Source: Cordylochernes scorpioides (taxonomy: Eukaryota; Arthropoda; Arachnida; Pseudoscorpiones; Chernetidae). Taken from it: a DNA stretch of 64,000 nt. Under the pieces are notes generated by a model, which was not told the origin of the DNA, ran no database searches, and saw nothing but the letters and a program-made list of their open reading frames with translations. This document shows, one piece after another, positions 22,554 through 33,921 of this stretch (position 1 is its first letter; each line of letters starts with the position of its first letter). The stretch lies in contig CP092886.1 of NCBI GenBank assembly GCA_030710605.1, forward strand, positions 50,398,390 through 50,462,389, read 5' to 3'. The translations under genes and the position numbers were made by a program.

Positions 22554-22756
22554 AAGGGTCGGCAAACTGCGGCTCGTGAGTCAAATACAACTCTATGGAT
22601 GTCAAGCTGCGTGTAGTAATCGCATAAACAAAGTTTTATTTATGAGAGTACTATTTATTGTTGTCAAGAAAAAAAATGTGTGGCTCTTTAAAAACTTTAA
22701 TATTTTGTAAATTGTAATTTTTGACTATTCTGAATTAAAAGGTTGCCGAGCTCTCT
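22554..22756. mobile_element. hAT-type MITE
   Basis: A 203-base element flanked by perfect 8-base duplications ACTAGAAC (22546-22553 and 22757-22764). The left end reads AAGGGTCGGCAAACTGCGG and the right end, reversed, AGAGAGCTCGGCAACCTT. Eight-base duplications and the GTCGGCAAACT tip are features of hAT non-autonomous elements. An internal GTGGCTCTTTAAAAA matches that class. There is no ORF of note. Confidence 0.8.
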
Positions 22757-22764
22757 ACTAGAAC

Positions 22765-24592
22765 ATTGGTCTGTTTACGAACATGTCTTGACTACTGGCA
22801 TTACAAAAAGACTTATTGAATTTTTAACTTAATAAAGCTAAAAATAAAGTATGTGCTTGAGATTGTATTTTTCACTAATGGATTTTTACTTAAAACGATA
22901 TGAAAATTATTGATAAACTAATTTTCAGGATATAAGGTTTCACAAAATTATTTTATCAAATCTTCAAATATTTATGATGAAATCTGCCACCCTATACCCT
23001 CATTTACATTTGTCTTAAAAAACGATTTATATAAATTTTACCATTTCAGATTTTATTTTGAAGAGAGTTGATATTTCTGTGGACAAAATTTACAAATTAA
23101 TAATGCATATCTTTTTCGTTATATATAAAAGAAGACTTGTTTAAAACCAAAGTTTCTACCAAAAGCGAAAGTAAACTTCGGTTCTTTTATGCGGTTTTAT
23201 GTTGTTTTCTATATGTTCTTGAAGTAGCTTTGCCGGCTTTCTTCGTGTCGGGACAAGTTGGGAATTTTGTAGCTGAAATTTGTTTCTCTAGAAGAGTTGA
23301 AATAAGTTTTGGGAATGGAGCGAAAAGAGGAGGATTGTTTTGAAGTCTATGGAGTATTTTTCTCTTCAAAGCTATAAGGCTAATGCAAATGTTGTTGTGA
23401 GAAAGTACCATGAGTGGGCTATTGTAAGATTTGGTTTATGCGATTGTTTTAAGAAAATAAATAATATTAAAGGAATAAAAATATTGTTGACTAATTCATT
23501 TAATATATCATACAAGTATATACGTGTATACTGTGTAAATACGGTGTCTGTCTGTGATTATCGATTTCAACTCGGAAACTTCTAGGAGTTGAGGCTTAAT
23601 TTTTAAGCTATTGTCATGAACTGAAGAAATCCGAAAATCCAGGGTTTCTTTGAAATTATAAGTAAATACTAGCAGGAAATATAATAAAAATATTGAATTA
23701 TCCGTTATATATATATAATCAAGTATTCTGCTTCAAATATCATAATGCATATATTTATATTCATTATATCATCTAAAATTATTTATAATAAATATTTTGA
23801 AATGTATCTCTTCAAAATTTTAGGTTTTATTGTTTTAAAATACGCTCTAATCCGCATTAGGTAATTATACATATTAAAAAAAAAACGTGTGACATGGTTT
23901 ATTATAATTAAAATATGACCCAATTATGAAAATGTTCTAAATAATTGAATTAACATCGCGAGTAAGCAAGTTGAAAATGCTGAAATGGTCAAACCTATAT
24001 AAAAACGCTTTTATATGATTTAAATAAAAAAAAAATAGAGTGTAGGAGGACTGATCTCATCATATAAATTTATAGAAGATATAAAAGAAATATATGAAAT
24101 ACTATATCTGGATAGTCAATTTTCCCCTATTTTTTTATATTAGGTGGAGTTAAACATCTTTTAGTGAAACATATAGTTTCATACATGCTGAAATTTTAGA
24201 TTTATTAAGGTAAAACTTTAATAAGGCTTAGAACTAGCTGTTATTCTAGGTACGTTCGTAGAAAGGGTTAATATTCTAATGTATATATTTTTGATTATTC
24301 GTTTTCAAAAAATACATATCTAAGATTGAGCAATAGGTTAGCGAACCTTTTCATTTGGACAACTATCGATTTATGTTGAAAAAAAAGAGAGAATGGGACA
24401 TTCACAAAATTAAAATTTAGAATTATTTATTTTTTTCTGTAAATGCTAGAACGATTTTTTTTATAGCTTCCTTTAACTTAATTTTGAGGGAAATAAGTTT
24501 ATTTTGTTTAATGCTTTGTGTGAATGCTATATTATTATAAACATATTTTAATTCCTATAAAAATAAAAAATCACATTTATAATTTGTTGCAG
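22765..24592. other. Intron sequence, no gene recognised
   Basis: AT-rich interval between the hAT MITE and the next dynein exon. Short open frames near 23137-23585 show no recognisable motif and lack any support as genes. Confidence 0.4.
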
Positions 24593-25258
24593 ATAATAAT
24601 CTTAAAATACATATATTCAGAATTTGAACATGGCCTCATCTGGGCGAGCACCGAAATAAAACATAGAATTGTTTTCGACATTCCGACGTTGCCAGTAATA
24701 ACTTCACAAGAAAAAGTTTCGATTAAAAATAGAGTGTTAGATATTGAAGGTTATGTTTTAAAGTGGCGAAAGGACATCCAAGGATCTATTGAAAGATCTC
24801 TCAAGGTAAAAAGTGAATATACGCCGCTAGAAGAAATAGAATTGTGGAGAGGGAGACGGGCCATTTATTCAGGAGCGATTTACGAAGTGGCCAACCCACG
24901 TGTTTGGGAAGTACTCACCTTCTTAGAACACAATTCACCCGAATCTAAAGTCTTGAATCTTTTTAAATCAACTATTCAAGAATTAAACAGAAGATTCGAA
25001 GATGCAGATAATAATTATAAATTTTTAAACACATTGCTTCCTATTTTGAAAAATCTTTTGCCTGGGAAGCCGCTTAAACTTATACTTCGTAGCATACGTC
25101 CCTTCTTCGAGAATCTTCGTTACATCTGGGTTCTGTCGATGCATTATTGCAACGAAGACACTATGCTGCCGTTAGTGATCCGTGCCACGAAGGCTATCTC
25201 GCGTATCTTCATAGAAGAAATGGATCTTCCAAGGCTGGTCTTAGAAAAAGAAGGAGAG
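24593..25258 (+). CDS. DNAH10-like: Axonemal dynein heavy chain exon, DHC_N1 tail
   Basis: A 222-codon exon with acceptor tttgttgcag and donor gtaagt, phase 0 at both ends. It is clearly the DHC_N1 region that forms the dynein tail and binds the partner heavy chain and intermediate chains. Landmarks are VLKWRKDIQGSIE, PLEEIELWRGR, FLEHNSPES, FLNTLLPILKNL and IWVLSMHYCNEDTMLPL. These match the family pattern of PLEEIEFWR..., FL--L----- and IW--S-HYN---RM. The part just before the tail's WEFD-like block is here; that block follows in the exon at 31443. Confidence 0.92.
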
Positions 25259-25640
25259 GTAAGTTTATAAATTTCACATTATTTATCACATTCTGAGAGT
25301 TATTTTTAAATATTGAAATTCTTGCATCTATATATATATCTCGTCAAAATATTCTCTAAGAAAATATTTTGAAATACAATTTTTAACTCTTTTTAACTTC
25401 TAACCAGCGTCATTAAAATGCCAAAATAATAAACTTAGATGATTTAAATCTTAACAAAATTTGAATTATTTTGAGATTATTGTGCTCATATTTATTAAAT
25501 TATTAATAAAATGTTATGTTCCATAAATCTTACCTCTCAAATAAAAAATATTCCCTATAGATTAAAGATATATATATATAGTTGTTAAAAATGAGCAATC
25601 CATTTTAAGAACATTTAAAGAAGTGCCTATTTTGGATACA
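25259..25640 (+). other. Intron start, no gene seen
   Basis: AT-rich intron sequence between the dynein exon and the retroelement cluster. Confidence 0.4.
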
Positions 25641-25755
25641 TCTTTTTTATTAAAACATATTTCGATATTTCGACGAGGCTGTTCGCCTATCTTCCTCTAG
25701 GAATTCAAACTCCTTGTAAGCCCATCATCCGCGTGATGCACGAGAAGTATTGTTT
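25640..25755 (-). repeat. Penelope-like 3' end motif
   Basis: On the - strand, GAGGAAGATAGGCGAACAG is followed by CCTCGTCGAAATATCG. This resembles the CTGAxGA - hairpin - CGAAAT arrangement common at ends of Penelope-like elements in animals. No coding part accompanies it here. Confidence 0.4.
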
Positions 25756-25760
25756 ATATA

Positions 25761-25938
25761 GTCACGGTAGAGAAGACAAGTATTCCAAAAGTTTAATCAA
25801 AATAATTTATTAATTTAACTTATATATTTCAAAATGTGTCAATTGATTTTACAATTGGTAATTTACAAGCATGGTGATGACTATGCAAATATTTATGATG
25901 ATAAACAACAGAGTATTCACAATAATTATTTAGTGACA
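25761..25938 (-). repeat. 3' LTR of gypsy 2
   Basis: 178 bases; on the - strand it starts TGTCACTAAATAATTATT and ends CTTCTCTACCGTGAC. Confidence 0.8.
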
Positions 25939-25977
25939 TTGCCCCCTTCCTAGATGAACAGCGTCCCGCTGTAACTA

Positions 25978-27144
25978 TCATTTGAACAGATCAGCTTGGT
26001 CCTCAGGGTCATGGTAGGGTTTCATTCTCAGTACATGGACCAGGTCTCTTGTTTGGCGTCTCCTGGTTGGTTGGTCCACAGGTTCAACTTCGAAGGTCAC
26101 GTCAGAGAGTTTCTGAGTAACCTTGTATGGTCCGAAGTACCTTTTCATAAGATTTTCTGAGAGTCCCACCTTTCTTATCGGGATAAAATTCCATACCAGG
26201 TCACCAACGTTGTAATCGATTGCCTCGTGCTTTGAATTATATATGGGCTTGTCCTTTTCTTGGGCTTTCAAGGTTTCTAATCTTGCCAGCTGCCTAGTCT
26301 CTTCGATTCGCGAGACAATCTTCTGACTGTATTCCTCTTGGAGATCTTCATGCGGAGTTGGGAAAAGAGTGTCTACAGTCGTTTCGGCTTTGCGTTCTTG
26401 GATCAGTTTAAAAGGGGTAAAACCTGTCGTATCTTGTTTTGCGGTGTTGTAGGCGAATGTGACGTAGGGATGGATTACGTCCCAGTCCTTCTGTTCAACA
26501 CTTACATATATCGCCATCATGTTGGCTAAGGTTTTGTTTAACCTCTCTGTCAGTCCATTCGTCTGGAGATGATACGCTGTCGTGAACCGATGTATCGACG
26601 AGCATTGATTGGCGAGTTCCGCATTCAACTTGGATCGGAATACTCGTCCTCGGTCCGTGATGATTTTTCTGGGGGCTCCGTGCTTGAGAACAACATCTTC
26701 CATTAAGAACTTGGCTGCTTCTATTGCTTCCCCTGTGGGTAAGGCTTTAGTAACGGCAAATCGATTAAGATAGTCAGTACAGACTATGATCCATTTATTA
26801 CCGCCAAAGGGTTTCGGGAATTTCCCAAGATGATCTATTCCGATTCTTTGGAATGGGAAGGTTGCAGGGGGAATTGGTTTGAGCAACCCAGGAGGTTTGT
26901 CATTTGTCTGTTTTCTTCTTTGGCATTCTTTGCAATGTGCTACATACTTTAGTATATCCTTGAGAAGTCCTGGCCAAAAGTATTTGTTTATAACCCTCTC
27001 ATAAGTTTTAGAAAGTCCTAGGTGGCCCGCTGTAGGAGCGTCGTGTAGACTTCTCAGTAGTTCCAATCGTAGGTGCTTGGGAATGACGAGGAGGTATGGG
27101 TTTCCCAGGGGGTCGAAGTTCCTTTTGTACAAGGTTCCTTTCAC
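25978..27144 (-). CDS. Gypsy 2 integrase, intact 388-residue ORF
   Basis: An open frame covering the integrase end of the Pol polyprotein, which joins element cDNA to host DNA. In order it has the H2C2 zinc-binding domain (HDAPTAGHLG ... CKECQRRK, residues about 34-76), the catalytic core with aspartates in GIDHLGKFP and ITDRGRVF and the glutamate in TNGLTERLNKTL, and a C-terminal GPY/F-like module (RYFGPYKVTQKL) followed by VLRMKPYHDPE. The ATG is probably internal to the original polyprotein. The upstream RNase H and RT frames are broken, so this is a surviving piece of a dead element. Confidence 0.85.
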   Translation of the reverse strand: MKGTLYKRNFDPLGNPYLLVIPKHLRLELLRSLHDAPTAGHLGLSKTYERVINKYFWPGLLKDILKYVAHCKECQRRKQTNDKPPGLLKPIPPATFPFQRIGIDHLGKFPKPFGGNKWIIVCTDYLNRFAVTKALPTGEAIEAAKFLMEDVVLKHGAPRKIITDRGRVFRSKLNAELANQCSSIHRFTTAYHLQTNGLTERLNKTLANMMAIYVSVEQKDWDVIHPYVTFAYNTAKQDTTGFTPFKLIQERKAETTVDTLFPTPHEDLQEEYSQKIVSRIEETRQLARLETLKAQEKDKPIYNSKHEAIDYNVGDLVWNFIPIRKVGLSENLMKRYFGPYKVTQKLSDVTFEVEPVDQPTRRRQTRDLVHVLRMKPYHDPEDQADLFK

Positions 27145-28640
27145 CAGATCATATCCTCTTGGTTCGTCTCCGGATTATTCTATTTCTTCTACCAATTTTC
27201 TAGTTCTAGGGTCCTTTCTCTGTTCAGTATCGAAGCAGGTCAGAGCAGTTATTGATGGTACATCATCATCTTCTTCTTCTTCGTCTGTTTCTTCCGATTT
27301 GCTCTCGATAGGACTTCGGGAAGACAGTCCGCGTCTTAGTGCTTACGCCCGCTTTTATAAGCTAGCGTAACGTCGTATTCTTAGAGTTTAATGGCCCACC
27401 TTGCCAGTCTTCCTGTCAGGTCTTCCAAATTGGATAACTAGCAAAGGGCGTGGTGATCTGTAACGATGAGGAACTCCGACCAAAAAGGTAGGGGCGGAAT
27501 TTTTTTATTGCCCACACCGCGGTCAAACATTCTCTTTCTGTAGTGGAGTAATTATTCTTTGCCTTCGTTAGGGTTCTTGAGTCGTAACCCACTGGTCGCT
27601 CTTTCCCGTCATGGACCTGAACGAGGATTGCTCCGATATCATAACCGCTGGCGTCAGTATGAAGCTGGGTTAGCAGGTGTTCTTCAAAATGAGCTAAGAC
27701 AGGTTCAGACATCAGGGCCCTTTTCAGGGATTCTAAAGATTCTTGTTATTCTAAGTCCCAAGATAATTTCTTGTCTTTTTTTAGAATTTCATGGAGAGGG
27801 GCAGCTTTTTCAGCAAAGTGTTCAATAAATCGGCGAAAGTACGAACAAATGCCGATGAAACTCCTCACCTCAGTGATAGATCGTGGGGTCGGAAACTTGG
27901 CTATAGCTTCTATCATTTCAGGGTCGGGATAGATGCCGTTGCCATCGACGAGATGTCCAAACACTCTTATTCGTTTGGTTCCAAAAAATACACCTTTTTG
28001 AATTGAGGCTCAAATCTGCATTGCTAAGGCATTGTAAGATGATTTTGAGTCGGCGAAAGTGTTCGTAAAATGTTTTGGAGAAAACAACAATGTCGTCTAG
28101 ATAACACAGGCACTGCGTCCACTTCAACCCCCTCAAGATTTTGTCCATCAAACGTTCAAATGTTGAAGGGGTGTTGCACAGGCCGAAGGGCATCATGAGA
28201 AACTCATATAGACCGTCTGGGGTTATGAAGGCGGTTTTCTCTCTATCTGCCTCGTCTACCTCTATCTACCAATATCCAGAGCGTAGGTCCATTGAGTAGT
28301 AAAATTGGGCAGCCTTTAGAGAATTAAGAGTATCGTCAATTCGAAGGAGTGGATAAACGTCTTTTTAGTTATCTTGTTCAATCGCCTGTAATCAACGCAG
28401 AAACGCCAACTGCCGTCTTTCTTCATCACCAAAATAACAGGCGATGACCAAGGGCTTTCTGAGTGGCGTATTATCCCGGCATCTAGCATCTTGTCCACTT
28501 CCTGTTGGATTGCTTGTCGTTCTGTTTGGGAAACTCGATAGGGCCTGTGTTTAATTGGTTGATGGTCTCCAGTTTCGATTTTATGCTTTGTTATAGGCGT
28601 CTGTCTTACTGTATCATTATTTGTATCAAATACCTTATCA
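27145..28640 (-). pseudogene. Gypsy 2 reverse transcriptase and RNase H relic
   Basis: Pieces in several frames. RT start: [20 protein letters not shown] (28316-28498), then a damaged stretch, then MPFGLCNTPSTFERLMDKIL and CYLDDIVVFSKTF (27918-28196), the last holding the catalytic LDD. A further RT piece is RSFIGICSYFRRFIEHFAE (27746-27964). RNase H shows LHTDASGYDIGAIL and REC-TAVWAIKKFRPYLFG (27416-27712). Stops separate the blocks. Confidence 0.8.
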
Positions 28641-29790
28641 AATTATTTCAGGATTGATAAGACTTCAGATTGTTGATTTGCTGATAAGTCGTTACTAATT
28701 AAATTCTGTAAATATGCAACGTCACCCTTATTGTCATTCTTGGGACTAATATCTCGCGCCAAATTTTCTTCAGGATAAGAGCATTCCGAGATAGCAGTCA
28801 AGTGATTTTCGTCAAAAACTTGTATTCTCCCTAGAAACATTCCCTTAGGATTAATTTGTGCTATTGGGCTAGAGTTTGCGATCCAAAACTGTCCCTTATT
28901 TTGATTGATCGTAAGAAGTGTATAAAGGACTGATAGTTCTTTTTTTAATAATGCGCATTTTGAAGGTTCAAAAACTACCTTGTTTCGTCCATTTAGTTCT
29001 GAGCTCATCACATTTATTTGTTTGATAGATTCGGCTGGAATGATTATGTTTTCGGAGGCCACGATTCTATCCTCGATCGCTAGCGAATTCAAATCGTCTT
29101 TATCTTCTTCAAGCCTGATTTCCGCACGTCCACAATCGATCACGGCATTTGTTGGTTCCAAAAAATCTCATCCGAGTATGATGCTGGGGTTGCTACTGGG
29201 AAGGACGATATATTCAAGCGGCAGTCTCAACCCATTTATGCTCAATGCATCGACCCAGAGACATAACCTTTTTGGCATCGGCGACTCTAAGAGTTATTTC
29301 TTCATCCATGAACATCGTCTTTTTTAATTGTCGTCTTAAACCATCAGAAATAACCGAAAAAGAGGCACCTGAATCGACCAGAGCAGAAATTGCAATGTCA
29401 TCAATGATGATTTATACATAATTTTGTTGTAATATAGCGGCTTTCGACGATGGAGGGCTTTTCACACTCGCGGCCTCACCCTCGTTTGAGGTCGCGAAAT
29501 TTAGTTTCCCAGATTTTGGCGGCGCGGAGATTGGCATGTATGGCGACCTGGGGAAAATGGGCTAGCGTCTTGGGGATCTTTCTCTGTCTGGGTATGGCGA
29601 TTGTCGGCGGTAGTTTGAACTTCTTGAAGAATGTTCTCTATTGAATTGAGTAGTTTGGCGGGTCTGTATGTACCGTTTAGGTCTTTCTAATTCATATTGG
29701 TCTACTGGCTGGCGATCTCTACAGTAGCGCTTGACATGGCCTGGGCGGCCACAATGAAATCAGATTGGCTTGTTGTCTTGGGTCCTCCAT
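28641..29790 (-). pseudogene. Gypsy 2 gag end and protease relic
   Basis: The zinc knuckle is near 29710-29760 (FHCGRPGHVKRYC; its first Cys codon has become a stop). The aspartic protease lies near 29180-29400 and contains an ALVDSGASFSV-type active site, readable in the - strand around 29370, and ILGWDFLEP near 29170. The linker to RT is an open frame of 172 codons (28643-29161). Confidence 0.65.
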
Positions 29791-30208
29791 TGGTCTGTTC
29801 GTCTTTGGCTTGGCGTCTGGTTGGATACTGATGTGTCTTGGTCAGGGTACCGCTGTCTAGGTGTCAGGGTGAATACCCTTGTTCGGCTTGCACTGGGGTT
29901 GTGGTCTTTGGACCGGATTAGAAATCGCGGCTAGATTTTTTTCAATTTCTTCTCTGATAATTGTCTCGAGGAGAGGTTCTGGAGCGGTTGGTGCGGCCTT
30001 TAATGCACGATGGACTTATTCGCGGACTATCCGTCTGATTAAGTCCTCCGTCGATTCGGACTTTACTGGATCGATCGAAACAACGTTGGGAAGTCTATCG
30101 ACCACTATGCCCTTGTTCAGACGTTGCTTGTTTGAGTTTTCGATTTTTCTGCACAACCTAATAAAATTTTCAGTGGTGTCTATTTCCAAAACGACAATTT
30201 ATCTATAA

Positions 30209-30388
30209 GTAGAGAAGACAAGTATTCCAAAAGCTTAATTAAAAATAATTTATTAATTGAACTTATATATTGCAAAATGTGTCAATTGATTTTACAATTA
30301 GTAATTTACAAGCATGGTAAGGGGAGATGACTATGAAAATATTCATGATGATAAACAACAGAGTATTCACAATAATTATTCAGTGACA
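30209..30388 (-). repeat. 5' LTR of gypsy 2
   Basis: 180 bases, near-identical to 25761-25938 apart from its missing inner tip and a small insertion (AAGGGG near 30320). Confidence 0.8.
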
Positions 30389-30393
30389 ATATA

Positions 30394-31442
30394 AATTAGT
30401 GTGACCGAACCATTTTGAATGAATCAATTATCTAATCAGAAATAAAATGATATATATAGTATATTTAACTAGCTTTGTTTTAACTGTAGGAAATATTGCG
30501 GTATGTCTATTTTTCTATTAATACTGTTTTTATCATCTATAGATGCCCAGCTCTCCAGATATTATTTTGAATGTTTGTCCTGTATGTTGCTGTATAAAAC
30601 TATTTTATTTTCAAAATCTGGAGTCATGGTCATACAATCAAGCGAGGACACATAGCAGATCGGCCCCTCAATTTTTGGACTCAGGGGTTATTGCCCGGTC
30701 CTTGGAATATACATTGCTTCTTGAATATACGAGACATATATATTAATAAAAATTATAAACAGACATGTTTTTGATTTTTTAATATATATTATGATTACAT
30801 ATAAAAATACACAATATTTTAATATAATTAAGTATCTTCATTTTAAAATATAAACATGTTGTCAGCGGGCAATAATAAAGAAAAATATATTGTATTTTTA
30901 ATTTTTGTGTTATTATCTGCTCATTTACCTTTTCTTTTTATTTTTCAAGTTGGTAATAAATAAGAGGAATCCCATATTTTCTATAGATAGTATTAGTGCC
31001 TGTTGATGTGTCTATCACACATTCTACTAAAAATATTTTGCGTCCTGAGAGAATTTTGATAAATTATTCAGTATTTAGTCTGTCTGGGAGAATGGTCTTT
31101 AGTTAAAATCAATATTCGGAATATGAATGGCTCAAAATTTCAAATTTATATATTTATTGTTCTAAGTTGGGAAACACAAAAATAAAACTTTAGCTGTATC
31201 TAAAAGAATATAAAATTAGAATATTAATGAGAATTTATCACAAAAATATAAATATTTTAAAATTATAAAATAGATTTTTTCCTCTCAGAAAGCATATTTA
31301 AAAAAAAATGTATTATTATTATTTTTTTTATTTCTTGAAAATATTTTAATACATTCGTAAACAAACTTCAAGAGGTTATATGGTTTCTAGAAATTTTCTA
31401 ACTTTGTTTAAAATCTACTACAATCTTGTGCTTGTGCGCTAG
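30394..31442 (+). other. Intron sequence, no gene recognised
   Basis: AT-rich interval up to the next dynein exon. A possible 11-base micro-exon at 30490-30500 was considered and rejected because it breaks phase. Confidence 0.4.
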
Positions 31443-31625
31443 ATTAACCACAGAGTAAGAACGTTGAAGACCATTTTGGAAGTATGGATGGCAGACTTTG
31501 CATATATTCGAACCAAAATCGAAAAAACGGAACGATGTGGTCGATGGAATTTCAATATCGAAAATTTATTCGCCGAAACCAGATATTTGGTGAGGATATG
31601 CAGTGATTTGGAAGATATTTTTGAG
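31443..31625 (+). CDS. DNAH10-like: Axonemal dynein heavy chain exon, DHC_N1 tail
   Basis: Sixty-one codons between acceptor tgcgctag and donor gtaag, phase 0. Key residues: LKTILEVWMADFAYIRTKIE, then RWNFNIENLFAETRYLVRIC. In DNAH10-type chains the equivalent block is W--Y---R-KIE---...-RWEFD---LF--TDYMA-ICQDL. This is the most diagnostic part for the paralog assignment. Confidence 0.9.
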
Positions 31626-31684
31626 GTAAGATACATACCTTTATTCTTCAACTTCGAATTTCATTAACTTTGTGTCTTTTTCAG

Positions 31685-31801
31685 GAACTTTACAATATAA
31701 CCACTCTGTTTACACCATTGCTTAAATGTGTTAAACGGGATTCAACTGAAATCAGTTCAATCATCGCAAACGTAAGAAACATCTATCATATGGTTGGAAA
31801 T
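31685..31801 (+). CDS. DNAH10-like: Axonemal dynein heavy chain exon, DHC_N1 tail
   Basis: Thirty-nine codons after acceptor ctttttcag and before donor gtaagt, phase 0. The residues ELYNITTLFTPLLKCVKRDS align with the family's E-FYNIFGPELKAVT-D. The preceding intron is only 59 bases. Confidence 0.88.
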
Positions 31802-31856
31802 GTAAGTATTAAAAATATTAGCATTTTCCTCTTCTAATTTATTTGTTGTTTTTCAG

Positions 31857-32105
31857 GCGAAGTTCAACATCTATAAGGTTCTTAATAAAAAATACTGGAA
31901 ATTCTTTTGTGATGACGTTCATACAGAAATCTACAATGTAGAGACGGCTTGCCTGAACTTCATTGACAAAATTTTCGGAACACTCTCTTCATCTGAAAAA
32001 GCTCTCCAATTTATCCGTGATTTTAAAACTCTGATCATTCCCGAGTGCATCAACGACCTGCTGGATAGAAAGTTGGAGAATATCATCAGAATCTATCTGA
32101 TAGAA
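31857..32105 (+). CDS. DNAH10-like: Axonemal dynein heavy chain exon, DHC_N1 tail
   Basis: Eighty-three codons, acceptor tttttcag, donor gtaggt, phase 0. It reads KKYWKFFCDDVHTEIYNVE, FIDKIFGTLSSSEKALQFI and LLDRKLENIIRIYLIE. In the family this is the -FI--SF-TLRSAE-AF--L--F block and the helix ending KFDDIL-QY-KEV. The next part of the protein should begin with a short linker and a KNMPPVAG-I-W motif. That part is found not downstream on this strand but on the - strand at 51900-51724. Confidence 0.9.
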
Positions 32106-32501
32106 GTAGGTCTCACTCTTTTCTTGCTCATTTTTATGTTACCTACTCTACTACAATATGAATTATTGTAAATAGTTTTCACGCGCAATTATCCAGATCG
32201 TATATAGCATGTCTTATTTGTAACTGGTAATAAATAAATGTAAGAAAAAATGATATAATTATATATATAAATCCATCGCATTTTTTTAAGTTTCTTTATT
32301 AACCACGAACTTTCGAGCTCTTGCTCTTCAGCGGGTAAATGTGATATAAAGAGTGAACGTGGGAGGGAGCTATCTATGGTATTCAATTTTGTTTTTAAAC
32401 TATCTATATGAAGAGACCGTTTTTTAAATGAGGAAATGAATTGCATTTTCATCATTATTATTGCTCGTTACTTTATAGCATTTATTTTAAAGTTCAATAT
32501 A

Positions 32502-33921
32502 CACTGCGTGACATTGAAAATGGAACACCAAGAAATAGTGGCCAGAAAGTGATGAAACTCGGCAGACAGAGAGAGACAGGGACGAACAATAAGTGATCTT
32601 TATTTCAAAATGATAGTCATAATACAGAGCGAGAACGGCGTCGGCTTAGTAGCAAGTAGGACCACCGCGGACGGCGATGCACGCAGCAACACGTCTAGGT
32701 AGAGAGTCAATCAGAGTACGGATGGCGTCCTGAGGGATGGCTCTCCATTCCCTCTCAACCATTTGCCACAGTTCGTCTTCTGAACGCGGCTGTGGCAAGG
32801 CATGCAAACGGCGTCCAATGATGTCCCAGACGTGCTCGATTGGTGAGAGATCAGGAGAGTACCGTGGCCAGGGAAGCATCTGTACATCTTGCAGAGCTTG
32901 TTGGCTAATGCGAGCAGTGTGCGGTCGGGCGTTATCCTGCTGATAAAGGGCATTGGGTACCCCCTGAAGGTAGGGGAGTGTCACCGGTCGCAGCACATCA
33001 TCAACGTATCGTTGGGCCGTCATAGTGCCCTGAATACGAAGTAAAGGTGACCTGGAATCATACGCGATTGCGCCCCAAACCATGATTCCACGTTGTCGCA
33101 CGGTGGGGCGTTCCACAATTGCTGCCGGATTGGACCTTTCTCCACGTCGACGCCACACGCGTAAACGGCGACTATCACTGGACAAGCAGAAACGCGACTC
33201 ATCTGAGAACACGACCCTGTGCCATTCCGTCATCCACGTCGATCTAGCCCGGCACCATTCCAAACGTTGGCGCCTATTCGTTGGGGGTCAATGGCAGTCT
33301 TCTTAGCGGACGGCATGAGTGCAAGCCATTAGCAACCAATCGACGGGAAATGGTTCTGGTCGAGATGGAATGATCTAGGGTGTCTTGCACATGTTGCAGG
33401 ATGGCGGTACAAGTGGCTTGTGGGGCCGCCACTGCTTGTCGAAGGATACGCCGATCCACACGTGCTGACGTCACTCTGGTTGCACCGACATTCCTATAAA
33501 TTGCCACATTTCCTTGTTCCAACCATCTTCTCCACAGTAGGTGCACCGTGGACGCACCAAGGTGTGTATCAGCTGCGATTTGACGTATGGACCAACCTGC
33601 CCTTTTCAGTCCGATCACCATGCCCCTCGCAAAAGCGTCTGTCTGCTTGAACTGCCTCCGTTTACGATGACCTGGCATTCTCTGTTATTACACGTGTCTT
33701 TTGACACAAGAACAAAATTTCTACAATGATTTTCCTTGAAGAAATAACGACACGAATACTGTCCTTTCTGCAAGTTCCTTCCCTTATATCTTACTCCATG
33801 TGCGCACGAGAGCTGCGCATTTTACATCATTTGCATAACTCGGTTAGGCGCGTCTACCCTGAAATTTGCATAATTTTCTGGCCACTATTTCTTGGTGTTC
33901 CATTTTCAATGTCACGCAGTG
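32502..33921 (-). mobile_element. Tc1-type transposon, arm 1
   Basis: 1420 bases flanked by TA (32500-32501, 33922-33923). Terminal inverted repeats of about 47 bases begin CACTGCGTGACATTGAAAAT. It is the same insertion as 60024-61443 in arm 2. Confidence 0.9.
32646..33678 (-). pseudogene. Tc1 transposase with one frameshift, arm 1
   Basis: Transposase that would cut and paste the element. The first ORF (33678-33274) holds paired helix-turn-helix motifs (GWSIRQIAADTHLGASTV, IRTISRRL-like segment). The second (33263-32646, 205 codons without a native ATG) holds the catalytic domain: FSDESRF, YQQDNARPHTA and SPIEHVWD give the D, D and E. The spacing between the second D and the E is 32 residues by my count, against 34 in classic Tc1. 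A single-base frame change near 33270 separates the two parts. The same change is in the arm 2 copy. Confidence 0.9.

Larger units (their letters stand above)
25761..30388 (-). mobile_element. Ty3/gypsy LTR retrotransposon 2
   Basis: A 4.6-kb gypsy-type element on the - strand within a dynein intron. The 3' LTR is 25761-25938 and the 5' LTR 30209-30388. Five-base duplications ATATA flank it (25756-25760 and 30389-30393). A purine tract (GAAGGGGGCAA) precedes the 3' LTR, read on the - strand. Coding order is gag, protease, RT, RNase H, integrase. The inner end of the 5' LTR lacks the final bases (CGTGAC) seen at the outer end of the 3' LTR. Confidence 0.85.

Noticed and set aside
22480..23585. 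Short ORFs (22480-22710, 23137-23343, 23340-23585) as small genes
   Set aside because: No motif or splice support. One is largely hAT MITE sequence and the rest are in AT-rich intron.
30490..30500. Possible 11-base dynein micro-exon (tgtag / GAAATATTGCG / gtatgt)
   Set aside because: The flanking exons end and start in phase 0, and 11 bases would shift the frame into a stop.
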